NCBI RefSeq assembly: GCF_030052815.1
Contig: NC_079496.1
Span: 186,001 to 250,000, forward strand
Source: Hevea brasiliensis
Taxonomy: Eukaryota; Streptophyta; Magnoliopsida; Malpighiales; Euphorbiaceae
Reading direction: 5' to 3'
DNA: 64,000 bases
The translations under genes were made by a program, and so were the position numbers. Shown piece after piece: positions 26,190 to 36,497 of the stretch (positions within the stretch are counted from its first letter, which is position 1; the number at the start of each line of letters is the position of its first letter). The notes below the pieces were generated by a model, which was not told where the DNA came from, ran no database searches, and saw nothing but the letters and a program-made list of their open reading frames with translations.

Positions 26190-26427
26190 TAGGGGTGAAA
26201 ACCCGAAAGGGCGCTTCTGGTCGAATGGACGAACAGAAAGTGAAAACCCGCAAGGGCGCTTTCCGTAAAATGGAAAGAAAATCAGGGACAAAAAGGGCCA
26301 TCCGAAAGAATGGGATCATGGGTCGAGTCTTGCAACTCCTCCTCCATTAATCATCGGCCTTCGGTATCTTGTTAAGTACACTTCGTCAGGGAAAGAACTT
26401 CATGTGTCAGGGTTAGACTTGCTTTGT
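25704..26427 (+). other. Ogre 3' region with GAAAACCCG/GGGCGC motif copies and A-tracts
   Basis: Four copies of TGAAAACCCG(A/C)AAGGG(C/T)G lie near 25717, 25772, 26197 and 26238, arranged as two pairs. A run of about 24 A (from 25739) lies within the first pair, and another of about 27 A (from 26161) lies just before the second. The motif can form a short stem (CCC gaaa GGG). No ORF is supported. Confidence 0.75.
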
Positions 26428-29305
26428 AAGTTGATTTTAATTTCATGCAATTTAAATTTTCTGTCATCAATCTCTGGTTCCTTGATCTAAGTTGATTTTA
26501 ATTTCATGCAATTTAAATTTTCTGTCATCAACCTCTGGTTCCTTGATCTAAGTTGATTTTAATTTCCTGCAATTCACATTTCTACCATCAACCTCTGGTT
26601 CCTTGATCTAAGTTGATTTTAATTTCATGCAATTTAAATTTTCTGTCATCAACCTCTGGTTCCTTGATCTAAGTTGATTTTAATTTCTTGCAATTCACAT
26701 TTCCACCATCAACCTCTGGTTCCTTGATCTAAGTTGATTTTAATTTCCTGCAATTTACATTTCTGTTATCAACCTCTGGTTCCTTGATCTAAGTTGATTT
26801 TAATTTCCTGCAATTTACATTTCTGTTATCAACCTCTGGTTCCTTGATCTAAGTTGATTTAAATTTTCTGTCATCAACCTCTGGTTCCTTGATCTAAGTT
26901 GATTTTAATTTCATGCAATTTTAATTTTCTGTCATCAACCTCTGGTTCCTTGATCTAAGTTGATTTTAATTTCATGCAATTTAAATTTTCTGTCATCAAC
27001 CTCTGGTTTCTTGATCTAAGTTGATTTTAATTTCCTGCAATTCACATTTCCACCATCAACCTCTGGTTCCTTGATCTAAGTTGATTTTAATTTTCTGTCA
27101 TCAACCTCTGGTTCCTTGATCTAAGTTGATTTTAATTTCTTGCAATTCACATTTCTACCATCAACCTCTGGTTCCTTGATCTAAGTTGATTTTAAATTCC
27201 TGCAATTTACATTTCCACCATCAACCTCTGGTTCCTTGATCTAAGTTGATTTTAATTTCATGCAATTTTAATTTTCTGTCATCAACCTCTGGTTCCTTGA
27301 TCTAAGTTGATTTTAATTTCATGCAATTTAAATTTTCTGTCATCAACCTCTGGTTCCTTGATCTAAGTTGATTTTAATTTCCTGCAATTCACATTTCCAC
27401 CATCAACCTCTGGTTTCTTGATCTAAGTTGATTTTAAATTCCTGCAATTTACATTTTATGTCATCAACCTCTGGTTCCTTGATCTAAGTTGATTTTAATT
27501 TCTTGCAATTCACATTTCCACCATCAACCTCTGGTTCCTTGATCTAAGTTGATTTTAATTTCATGCAATTTACGTTTTCTGTCATCAACCTCTGGTTCCT
27601 TGATCTAAGTTGATTTTAATTTCTTGCAATTCACATTTCCACCATCAACCTCTGGTTCCTTGATCTAAGTTGATTTTAATTTCATGCAATTTACGTTTTC
27701 TGTCATCAACCTCTGGTTCCTTGATCCAAGTTGATTTTAATTTCTTGCAATTCACATTTCCACCATCAACCTCTGGTTCCTTGATCTAAGTTGATTTTAA
27801 TTTCCTGCAATTTACATTTCTGTTATCAACCTCTGGTTCCTTGATCTAAGTTGATTTTAATTTCCTGCAATTTACATTTCTGTTATCAACCTCTGGTTCC
27901 TTGATCTAAGTTGATTTAAATTTTCTGTCATCAACCTCTGGTTCCTTGATCTAAGTTGATTTTAATTTCATGCAATTTTAATTTTCTGTCATCAACCTCT
28001 GGTTCCTTGATCTAAGTTGATTTTAATTTCATGCAATTTAAATTTTCTGTCATCAACCTCTAGTTCCTTGATCTAAGTTGATTTTAATTTCCTGCAATTC
28101 ACATTTCCACCATCAACCTCTGGTTCCTTGATCTAAGTTGATTTTAAATTCCTGCAATTTACATTTTATGTCATCAACCTCTGGTTCCTTGATCTAAGTT
28201 GATTTTAAATTCCTGCAATTTACATTTCCACCATCAACCTCTGGTTCCTTGATCTAAGTTGATTTTAATTTTCTGTCATCAACCTCTGGTTCCTTGATCT
28301 AAGTTGATTTTAATTTCATGCAATTTTGATTTTCTGTCATCAACCTCTGTTTCCTTGATCTAAGTTGATTTTAATTTCATGCAATTTAAATTTTCTGTCA
28401 TCAACCTCTGGTTCCTTGATCTAAGTTGATTTTAATTTCCTGCAATTCACATTTCCACCATCAACCTCTGGTTCCTTGATCTAAGTTGATTTTAAATTCC
28501 TGCAATTTACATTTTATGTCATCAACCTCTGGTTCCTTGATCTAAGTTGATTTTAATTTCTTGCAATTCAAATTTCCACCATCAACCTCTGGTTCCTTGA
28601 TCTAAGTTGATTTTAATTTCATGCAATTTAAATTTTCTGTCATCAACCTCTGGTTCCTTGATCTAAGTTGATTTTAATTTCCTGCAATTCACATTTCCAC
28701 CATCAACCTCTGGTTCCTTGATCTAAGTTGATTTTAAATTCCTGCAATTTACATTTTATGTCATCAACCTCTGGTTCCTTGATCTAAGTTGATTTTAATT
28801 TCTTGCAATTCACATTTCCACCATTAACCTCTGGTTCCTTGATCTAAGTTGATTTTAATTTCATGCAATTTACATTTTCTGTCATCAACCTCTGGTTCCT
28901 TGATCTAAGTTGATTTTAATTTCTTGCAATTCACATTTCCACCATCAACCTCTGGTTCATTGATCTAAGTTGATTTTAATTTCATGCAATTTACGTTTTC
29001 TGTCATCAACCTCTGGTTCCTTGATCTAAGTTGATTTTAATTTCCTGCAATTTACATTTCTGTTATCAACCTCTGGTTCCTTGATCTAAGTTGATTTTAA
29101 TTTCCTGCAATTTACATTTCTGTTATCAACCTCTGGTTCCTTGATCTAAGTTGATTTTAATTTCCTGCAATTTACATTTCTGTTATCAACCTCTGGTTCC
29201 TCGATCTAAGTTGATTTTAAATTCTTGCAATTTTATTTTCCCGCAATTTAATTTTCCTGCTATCAACCTCTGGTTTCTTGATCCAAGTTGATTTTAATTT
29301 TCTAA
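26428..29305 (+). repeat. 60-bp minisatellite in the Ogre 3' region, about 48 copies
   Basis: The unit is AAGTTGATTTTAATTTC, then a variable middle, then ATCAACCTCTGGTTCCTTG-ATCT, mostly 60-61 bp with some 45-bp short units. The ends are conserved and the middle falls into a few types (CATGCAATTTAAATTTTCTG, CCTGCAATTCACATTTCCAC, CCTGCAATTTACATTTCTGT, TTCTGT only). The order of types repeats, so there is higher-order structure. No ORF crosses it. Positions 29306-29432 are unique sequence before the PPT. Tandem repeats in this place are known for Tat/Ogre elements. Confidence 0.95.
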
Positions 29306-29432
29306 GTATTCTAACTTCCGTTGCCAATTTCTAGGTCGTTAACTTAGGTACACCTAATCGTCCAAAATATGAGTCTGAATCTTTACATAATTCCTACACG
29401 GAAATTTTTTTTTCCTTTAATAGAAATTATGT

Positions 29433-29445
29433 AAAGAGGGGCAGC
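29433..29445 (+). promoter_or_regulatory. polypurine tract of the Ogre/Tat element
   Basis: AAAGAGGGGCAGC ends immediately before the 3' LTR start TGTCGACACC. The purine run AAAGAGGGG is the likely plus-strand primer. Confidence 0.8.
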
Positions 29446-29940
29446 TGTCGACACCATATTTTGGCCGATCCCCAAAATCAATAAAACTTTGAAACCGATC
29501 CCCGGTACTAAGTCTCCTTCGGACAGCTAATCACATTTTCGATCCCTCTTTGATAGGCTGTCACAATTCCGATCTCTCCTCACAAAGAATTAGATCAAAT
29601 TGTTAAGTTCTCGCATCAGTCAAAAGCTTTACCAGTCTATCGCTCACCGATCTCCCTTTCGAAAGTTTAAGAGTTAAGGTTTTGGTTCGGTTCAATAAGG
29701 ATTCCAATTTTAAGTGTTAGTTAAATTTTCAATTTTAATCAAGTCCCACTCAGCATTTCTTCCCCACCGATCTCATGCTTATTGTGCTTTCCGATCTCTT
29801 ATACTTAGATTAATAATTGCATTTAGTTCTTGTTTCGCTATGCTCATACAATCAAATACTTAGGCAATTCAGAGATTTTCCAATCACATCCATTCATTGA
29901 ACAAAAGAGAGCCCATTTCATTTCATTTTTTTTGTACAAA

Positions 29941-32900
29941 CTATTCGGCTGGAGGATCACCCCCAGCCTGATTTACATTTTGCTCACTCTCTCTCCCACC
30001 CTCGGCTTCCTCCTCACTGTCCTCATCGTCACCCTCAGGAGCCAGGTCGGCCATCCAAGAGAAGTCCTCCCCCGGGTAACGCTTCTAGAGTTTGGCCAAG
30101 AGGTCCTTGTGAGCATTCACGTAGGCCCCGGCTATTCCCGTCACCATCTCTTCATCTTTCTCCTTAAGCTCCCCGTCTTTCTCTTTAAGCTCTTCGATGA
30201 GTTGGGCGACTGGCGGCCGTTGGCTGTAGCGCTGGACTTCTCAGAGCCCGATTCCTTTCGGCAGAACAAGATTCGATTCGGCCACCTGTCCTCATAAAAC
30301 TTCGCCCGCCCCTCAACTTGAGATATATAATCTTGAGCGGATGAGTGTTGGGATCGGAGGAAGCCACTTCACGATTTTTCTTCCGATCTCCTTACCTGCA
30401 CGAATCTTTTCCCGAACCATGGTCCGATTCACTAGGCACTCCACGTTGGACTCATGGATTGAGTCAAGATATCATCAAGGTGTTCGAGGATAGCTGTCGA
30501 TCCTCTGAAGGAAGATAGAAGCCCCAAGACTTTGGCAAACCGGGTTTTCCGACAGTCCGGCTATTCTTCAGGGAATCGATCAGTACCTGAGCGCCACGAG
30601 AAGAGGTCCTCCCAGAAGATTGAGAAGGACCCCTCTCTGTGCTTGGAACAACTGGAAGAGCCGGAGGCTGCTCTTCCAATCTAGGAGGAGATCGGACAGC
30701 TTCAGCGGTCGGCAGATCCGAAGGTTGAGGCGGGTCCCCTTGTACTTCCCCAGTTTCATGGCCAGGTGTTCGAAGCATTTCCGAATGCTTCATCTCCTTT
30801 ATTCTCCGGGAGATCTCTTTGTCCTTCTTCCGCTTCCTAGAACCCTCACCACCCGCCATACCTGCACAAAGAAAAGGTCAGTGAGATCGCTAAGGTCCTG
30901 AGAGCTGAGATATAGAAAATACCAATGCCGAGGTCAGAGAGCGGAAGTTCGCGGTCTTGGCCGGTGAGCAGTTGAATGGTCCAATGGTGCAACTCGGCAG
31001 TCACCGCATCCAAACAAGAATACTTGTGAGTGGCAGCCAGACTCTTCAGATCCATCACTATTAAGCTTTCCTCCTGGTTCAGGGTAATATGCTTCGGAAG
31101 CAAAGGCCCCTGGTACCACCATTCTGAGGAAGTCCTCAAAGCAGCTCGGATCTTTGCTCCTCAGAATGAAGAAACGGTTCTTCCAATTCTTAAGGGATGA
31201 GGGCAGATCGGAAAAGAGCCCGCAATGAGGCTTCGCCTGAAAGAACCAGTGTTCGTCATCCTTGTAACACCCCTAAGTTTAGTAGCGCGTTCTGCTATAC
31301 CGGTGACCAGTGTTGTCCGGACAGCTAGGATGCTTAGAACTACACTTCAATATGAGAGAGGAGACATAAATAATGAAATACAAGAAAAGAAAATACAAGA
31401 AAAACAAAGGAAAAATAATAGCAAAGAAATGTCACCAAGTTAAGCGAGCCGGAAACCTAGCGATGGGTGACCGCACCGGGAAGTCACGGCGTGGACCGTT
31501 GACTAGCCCTGGACTGCGGAGAACCCTGGAAAACATTTTTAGGACATAAATAGAACCTTATTGAAGAATGAATATCATTAGAAAGATCAAAGAAAAATTA
31601 AATAATTAGTACAAAGAAAAGTGAGAAATCGAAAAACAGACAAAACCCGGTAATACCGAAAAATCGGGAATGCCACCCGAACAGGGGCATTATGGTCATT
31701 TGACATCCCGAAGTGTCTTTTGACCTAAATATCCATTAAAAATAAATAATATTACACTTAAAAAATGAAATGAAAAATTAATTTGGTGGTACCTAAAGTA
31801 AATAGTAGAAATTAAAGGTTAAATGTGGAATAAGTGGGAATTTAGCTTATTATATGATTAAGTGACTAAGTGGACCACTAAGGGGATTAATTAAATACAT
31901 AGTGGGACATGTGTACACTTAAAATGCAGTTGAATAATCCATCTTCCTCATTTGCATTCAACATTGCCGAATTGAAGAACCAAATAGAAACTCCATGGGC
32001 GTTTGCATGAAAGCTTCATCCACTCCCTCTTTTCATCTCTAAATGCTTAGGTTCCTTCATGAAAAATGGTCTACACATCACAAGGAAGATATTGATACCA
32101 AATTTGAGAAGTTTGGTGAAGGTTTAGCAAGTTACAATCAAAGGTAAGTTTACATTTTTGAGAATTTCTTTGATAAACTTTATGTTCATGTTATGGGTGT
32201 TAGTTTGGTGAAGGAAATTTTAAAGTTTAAATAGTTGTTGAGATAGCCATTTTTGGACAGCCATGAGTCACGTTTTTGATGAAATATTTGTGCATATAAA
32301 TGATGAGAAATAATGTTGATCATGGTAAATTAATATCCTAATGAATTGTTTCACATATATATGGTGATTTTGGCACTTGGATGAGAATTGATGGATTGTA
32401 GGGCAATGTGGTGTTGAAGGACAATTTCGGCAGCTTGGGAACCCTTGCATAATTTTATGTATTGATGGAAGTATTGGCAGAATTGTGGCATTAAGGAATG
32501 AAGGATATGTGTATGAAATTATTGTGTAAAGTGTACGTGAGAATTAGTGGTGTTTAGGTGTGTATGTAATGGTATTGAGATATTGTAAATGTGAATTATA
32601 TTTGGTGTGTTGAGGGTAATGGTAATCTGCCCAAAATAATGTTAATGTAAAGTAGATTATACTGTGGTTAATGTACCAAAACAGATTGGTAGGGAAGTGA
32701 ACCAAATTGCAAGGTATATGTGTGTTTGAAGTGGGGTGTGAAATGCATATTGAGGGCAGTGTACATTTTAGCCCATAACCTGAAATGTGTAACCTCAATT
32801 GGTATGAGACCAATTTGAGGTGAAACTAGGCACAAAATGTGCCAACTTTCATTGAGAAACCATACCAAAATTCTGCTTGCAAGGTGATGTGAAAAAATGA

Positions 32901-35674
32901 CCAATTCGGATTAGGTACACTTGAGACCTAAAAACTGACCATTTGGGCAGCAGTGAGTATTTAGGCCATAACTCACTCAAAACAGGTCCAATTGACCTGA
33001 AATTTTAACCATGAATAGTTAAGACCCATACCTACAAGTCTTATGAAGACACCAAAACCCAGAAATGACCAGAAGCAAGTCAAAAAGCTTGCACAAGTTC
33101 GGGTCCAAAAACTGGCCGAACCAAAGTTGACCAAATTGACCAAAAAAATGACCTAATTGATGCCATTTGACCAGAAATAGTATAATGACCATAACTTGGT
33201 CTACTTAACTCGGATTGACCTGAAATTTTGCACCGCGTGCAATAAGACCTAGATCTACAAGTTTGTAGTTTTGACCAAAGCCCGAAAACTGAGGGAACTA
33301 GACCGTCCGGCTAGGTCAAACCAGTGTCCCAGAATCCAGCAATTTGCATTAAAGTGCACTAAACAAGGAAATGACTTTGGTCAAACGTACCAAACCTAAA
33401 ACCCTATCAAATGTGACATATTAACGACACTAAAACCTAATTTACCTAAAACGCAACGAGGGTCAGTATATTAGGTGATTAAGTGAATAATTGAGTTCAG
33501 TGCATTATTTACCAAACACCATCGATAGAGACAGTTTAATTTAGTACTGAAACACTTCGAATTGTGTTTCTCAGTTACTAAAGACTCAGGAAAAGAGAAG
33601 GAAACATCGAGTCGGACAGGAGACAGTCATCAGAGGTTTGTGCACAACTAGTTTTCAACTGATTTTACTCTGAATAAGATTTCATATGATTAATTGTATG
33701 TTATTGATTTAAATTGTGTTTGTGCACAACAACTATTTCTCTTGAATTATTTTCAATTGAAATAAATATTGACTATTTGTATATTATTGTTTTAAATTGT
33801 GGAAATGTATTTGAATGATATTGATGGATACTTATTGCTTGAAAAGCATTGTAAATGGTTTGAAACTGTGGAAAAATTGATTTAGTGTGATTTGTGAAAA
33901 TTGAAGTTAATTATGAATTGTGTTGCCATTTTGTGAATAAAATTATGACTTGGGAAATTTATTAGATTCTCACGAATCATTTGAATAAAATGGTTGGAAT
34001 TGATTTTGTGTTCACACTTAGCATGACAGTATCGTTTATTTCCTTCTCCATTTATGGAGTCGTGATCGTTTATTTTTCCCTCTCTGGTTTACCAGTGAGG
34101 TGATCGGATGAGTACTCATTATATAGCTAGCTCCCCTTCCTCATTGATTTCGATTAGTGAGGTTGTGATTGCTTTGTCGTGGTGTACAATGCGACATTGA
34201 TCGGAAAATTGTGTCATGGCTTAAGTTGTGAATGAATTGGCAACACTGTATTCTTAAATTATTCGACTAAATTGCGTTATTATGTATTGTGAGATTGTGA
34301 AATTGATTTAAACTCTTGTTGACATATACTGTCTATTGAATTCAACCATGATCTGACTTATTGAAAATTATTGTGATATTGACAAATGGAGTTTAAATTC
34401 TTGTTGACATTTATTGTCTTGAATTTAACTATAATTTTAAGTATCCACTATTTACATGACTTATGAATTGTGATTTGAAATTGTATTTGGTTAATGTTGT
34501 GCACCACTGAGACATTGTCTCAGCGATAGCTTTTATTCTTGTCGCAGTAGAGACAGACAGGGCAGCAGACTAGGCTGCATATACATCCAGCGAGGGATTA
34601 CCTGGTATAATGAGTATACCAATATTTTGCATTTTGTACTGTAATGTATGACACTGTATGTACATTTTGTTTTTTGGTTTTGAGCAGTTGTAAATTAAAT
34701 TGTACCTTGAAGTTGTAAATTAATTATGAGTGTTTTGGATTGTAAAAGTTGTATTATATTTCCTTATCTCAGACTTTAAAAAAAAAATTTCTATGGAATT
34801 GAGTTGATAAATTGTTGTGTTGAGAAATGTGGAGTTGAGATTTGGAAAATTATTGAAGTGCTTTTTTTTACAGGTTTTCTGAAGAACTGTTTTATCCAAA
34901 ATACAGATGTCACTCTGCCAAAATTTTTATAGAAATTCCAAATAAACCAAATGAGTTAGTTATTTCACTTCAGTTCACCAAAGTCTTTAACACCTGTAAA
35001 TAATGCTCACCACTGCAAAAGAAGTAAGAAAAGTTTTTAAAATCCCTTGTAGTGTATTTAATGGGTTATCAGTAGACGAAGTTGGTAATTCATTAGGTAT
35101 ACTACGGGATCATGTTATGCCTTACAGAGGGGTAGGGTGTGACAATCCTTTCGGCGAGTTAGTCTGTGCAGCTCGGTGAAAACCTTAGCCGTAGGTCTGA
35201 TTCCCTTAGCTCGGCATAGACCTCGGAAGGCTACCAAGATCCGCCACGAGTTAGGGTGAATTTGAGCAATGCACGCTCGGTGAAGTTTTAGGACCTCCTT
35301 ATAGAAGTCATCTAGAGGGAACCGAAGGCGGCCTTTAACGTTTCCTCGTACACCATAACCATGTCATTCCCTTCAAAGGAGTGATCGACACGAAGATCGC
35401 CATGGCACTTGATTAGCTGCATTTAATCGGCCGAATGTTGTAGTCTTGGCTAAATGCTTGCAGATCGGATCCTCGAAGAACCGACGGTAGCTCATCTATA
35501 GGGAGAGTCTCCCTCCCTGAAACAGGTGCACGCCTTGATGGTATGACCCGCCCGACTGAACGGAAGCCACAGGAGGTTCAGTTGCGTGCTTGGCCCGACT
35601 ATCTCTTCGTCATCGACGACCATGAGAACCGAATGGAAGGAGGGCTCGCCGCTCCGACCTTCGGCACCGCTCAT
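29941..35674 (-). pseudogene. antisense LTR gene, 3' LTR copy, interrupted by solo LTR
   Basis: Homologue of the 10341-12185 gene. Start MSGAEG at 35674, stop at 29941. A 3.9-kb solo LTR splits exon 1. Below it the frame reads SEWWYQGPLLPKHITL, then CLDAVTAELHHWTIQLL, then SDLGI, better preserved than in the 5' copy. Intron 30862-30922 (61 bp, GT-AG) joins in frame to GMAGGEGSRKRKKDKEIS. That exon is open to 30464 and then breaks into the coiled-coil region (30440-29941). The two copies fix the intron: same length, same borders, and frame kept only when it is removed. The product would be about 595 aa before damage. Confidence 0.7.
31263..35144 (+). mobile_element. solo LTR of a Tekay/Del-like Gypsy element (3882 bp)
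   Basis: Ends TGTAACACCC...GGGTGTGACA, with a perfect 5-bp duplication ATCCT (31258-31262 and 35145-35149). The uninterrupted site CATCCTTTCGGC is present at the same place in the 5' LTR of the host element. There is no PBS, gag, pol or second LTR, so internal DNA was lost by LTR-LTR recombination. The start and several inner blocks are shared with the LTRs at 39990, 42054 and 46589. It includes a hairpin at 32793-32820 and a CACCACTGAG...CTCAGCGATA block near 34503. Confidence 0.92.
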
Positions 35675-36152
35675 TTTCAAAAGGAATAAAGAACTTAAAC
35701 TAAAAAAGAAGATCAAAGCCCTTACCGGAGTCTGATCGGCGTCGGAAGAACTTGAGAAAATGAGAGAACTTCGAAGTTGTGAGCAGGGGATTGAAAATGG
35801 AATGAGAGAACAACTGGCTAACCCTCCCACCCCTATTTATACTAGTCCGAGCATTTAATGCTCGCGAGGTTCTAGGCAGCGCATCGATTGGTGGGACTCG
35901 GCGGTTTACGACATTTCTCTCAAATATCCGAATGTTCTGAGATCGGTTAATTGGAGATCAGCATAATAAGTTAAATATTTTGAATAAAGGATCAGTTAAG
36001 TGTCATTCAGGTAAAGCACCAGATTGGATAATCACATTAGAGATCGGAAAATAATCAATGCAAAAATAAAAGATGATAACCGACAAAATAAAGTCTTTAT
36101 TTTCAAAAGATCGGATTACATCATTTGGGCGATCTCTAGGGATCGGATTACA

Positions 36153-36497
36153 CTAAAATTGGATCACATCATTTCTGTGATCTCTAGAGATCGGATTACA
36201 TTGAAAACAAAATACATCATTTGGGCGATCTCTAGGGATCGGAATGTCACATTGTGACGGATCCAAAGGGGTGTCACCGACCAGAACCGAGGCGCTGTCG
36301 GAACACCCAATGTGGAGGAAAGCCGCTGTCGGAACACTCAATGTGATGAGAAGCCGAATGAACTCAGTTGAGCGACTCGAGATCGGTACAACGAGGTCCA
36401 TAATCTGGTCGGTCAAATCGGTTCTCTCACCATCATCAGTTAAGGTCATTCGATCACCGGGATCGTAAATTTTCAGTCGGTGAGTAAAGAAGTCCAT
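36153..36497 (-). CDS. small antisense ORF, 3' LTR copy
   Basis: Counterpart of 12772-13005. It begins MDFFTHRLKIYDPGDRM and shares the TEFIRLLITLSVPTAAFLH stretch. It then runs longer because the last part is in a different frame and enters the GATCGG repeat block. Unknown product, weak support. Confidence 0.2.
   Translation of the reverse strand: MDFFTHRLKIYDPGDRMTLTDDGERTDLTDQIMDLVVPISSRSTEFIRLLITLSVPTAAFLHIGCSDSASVLVGDTPLDPSQCDIPIPRDRPNDVFCFQCNPISRDHRNDVIQF

Noticed and set aside
26428..29305. Regularly spaced repeats that could look like a CRISPR array
   Set aside because: The 60-bp units are contiguous, the variable middles fall into a few related types, and the array sits in the 3' region of a plant retrotransposon. 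It is a minisatellite.
36024..36257. ORFs over the GATCGG repeat block (12534-12767 and 36024-36257)
   Set aside because: They translate a short tandem repeat (IIWAISRDRI and similar). No start context or domain.
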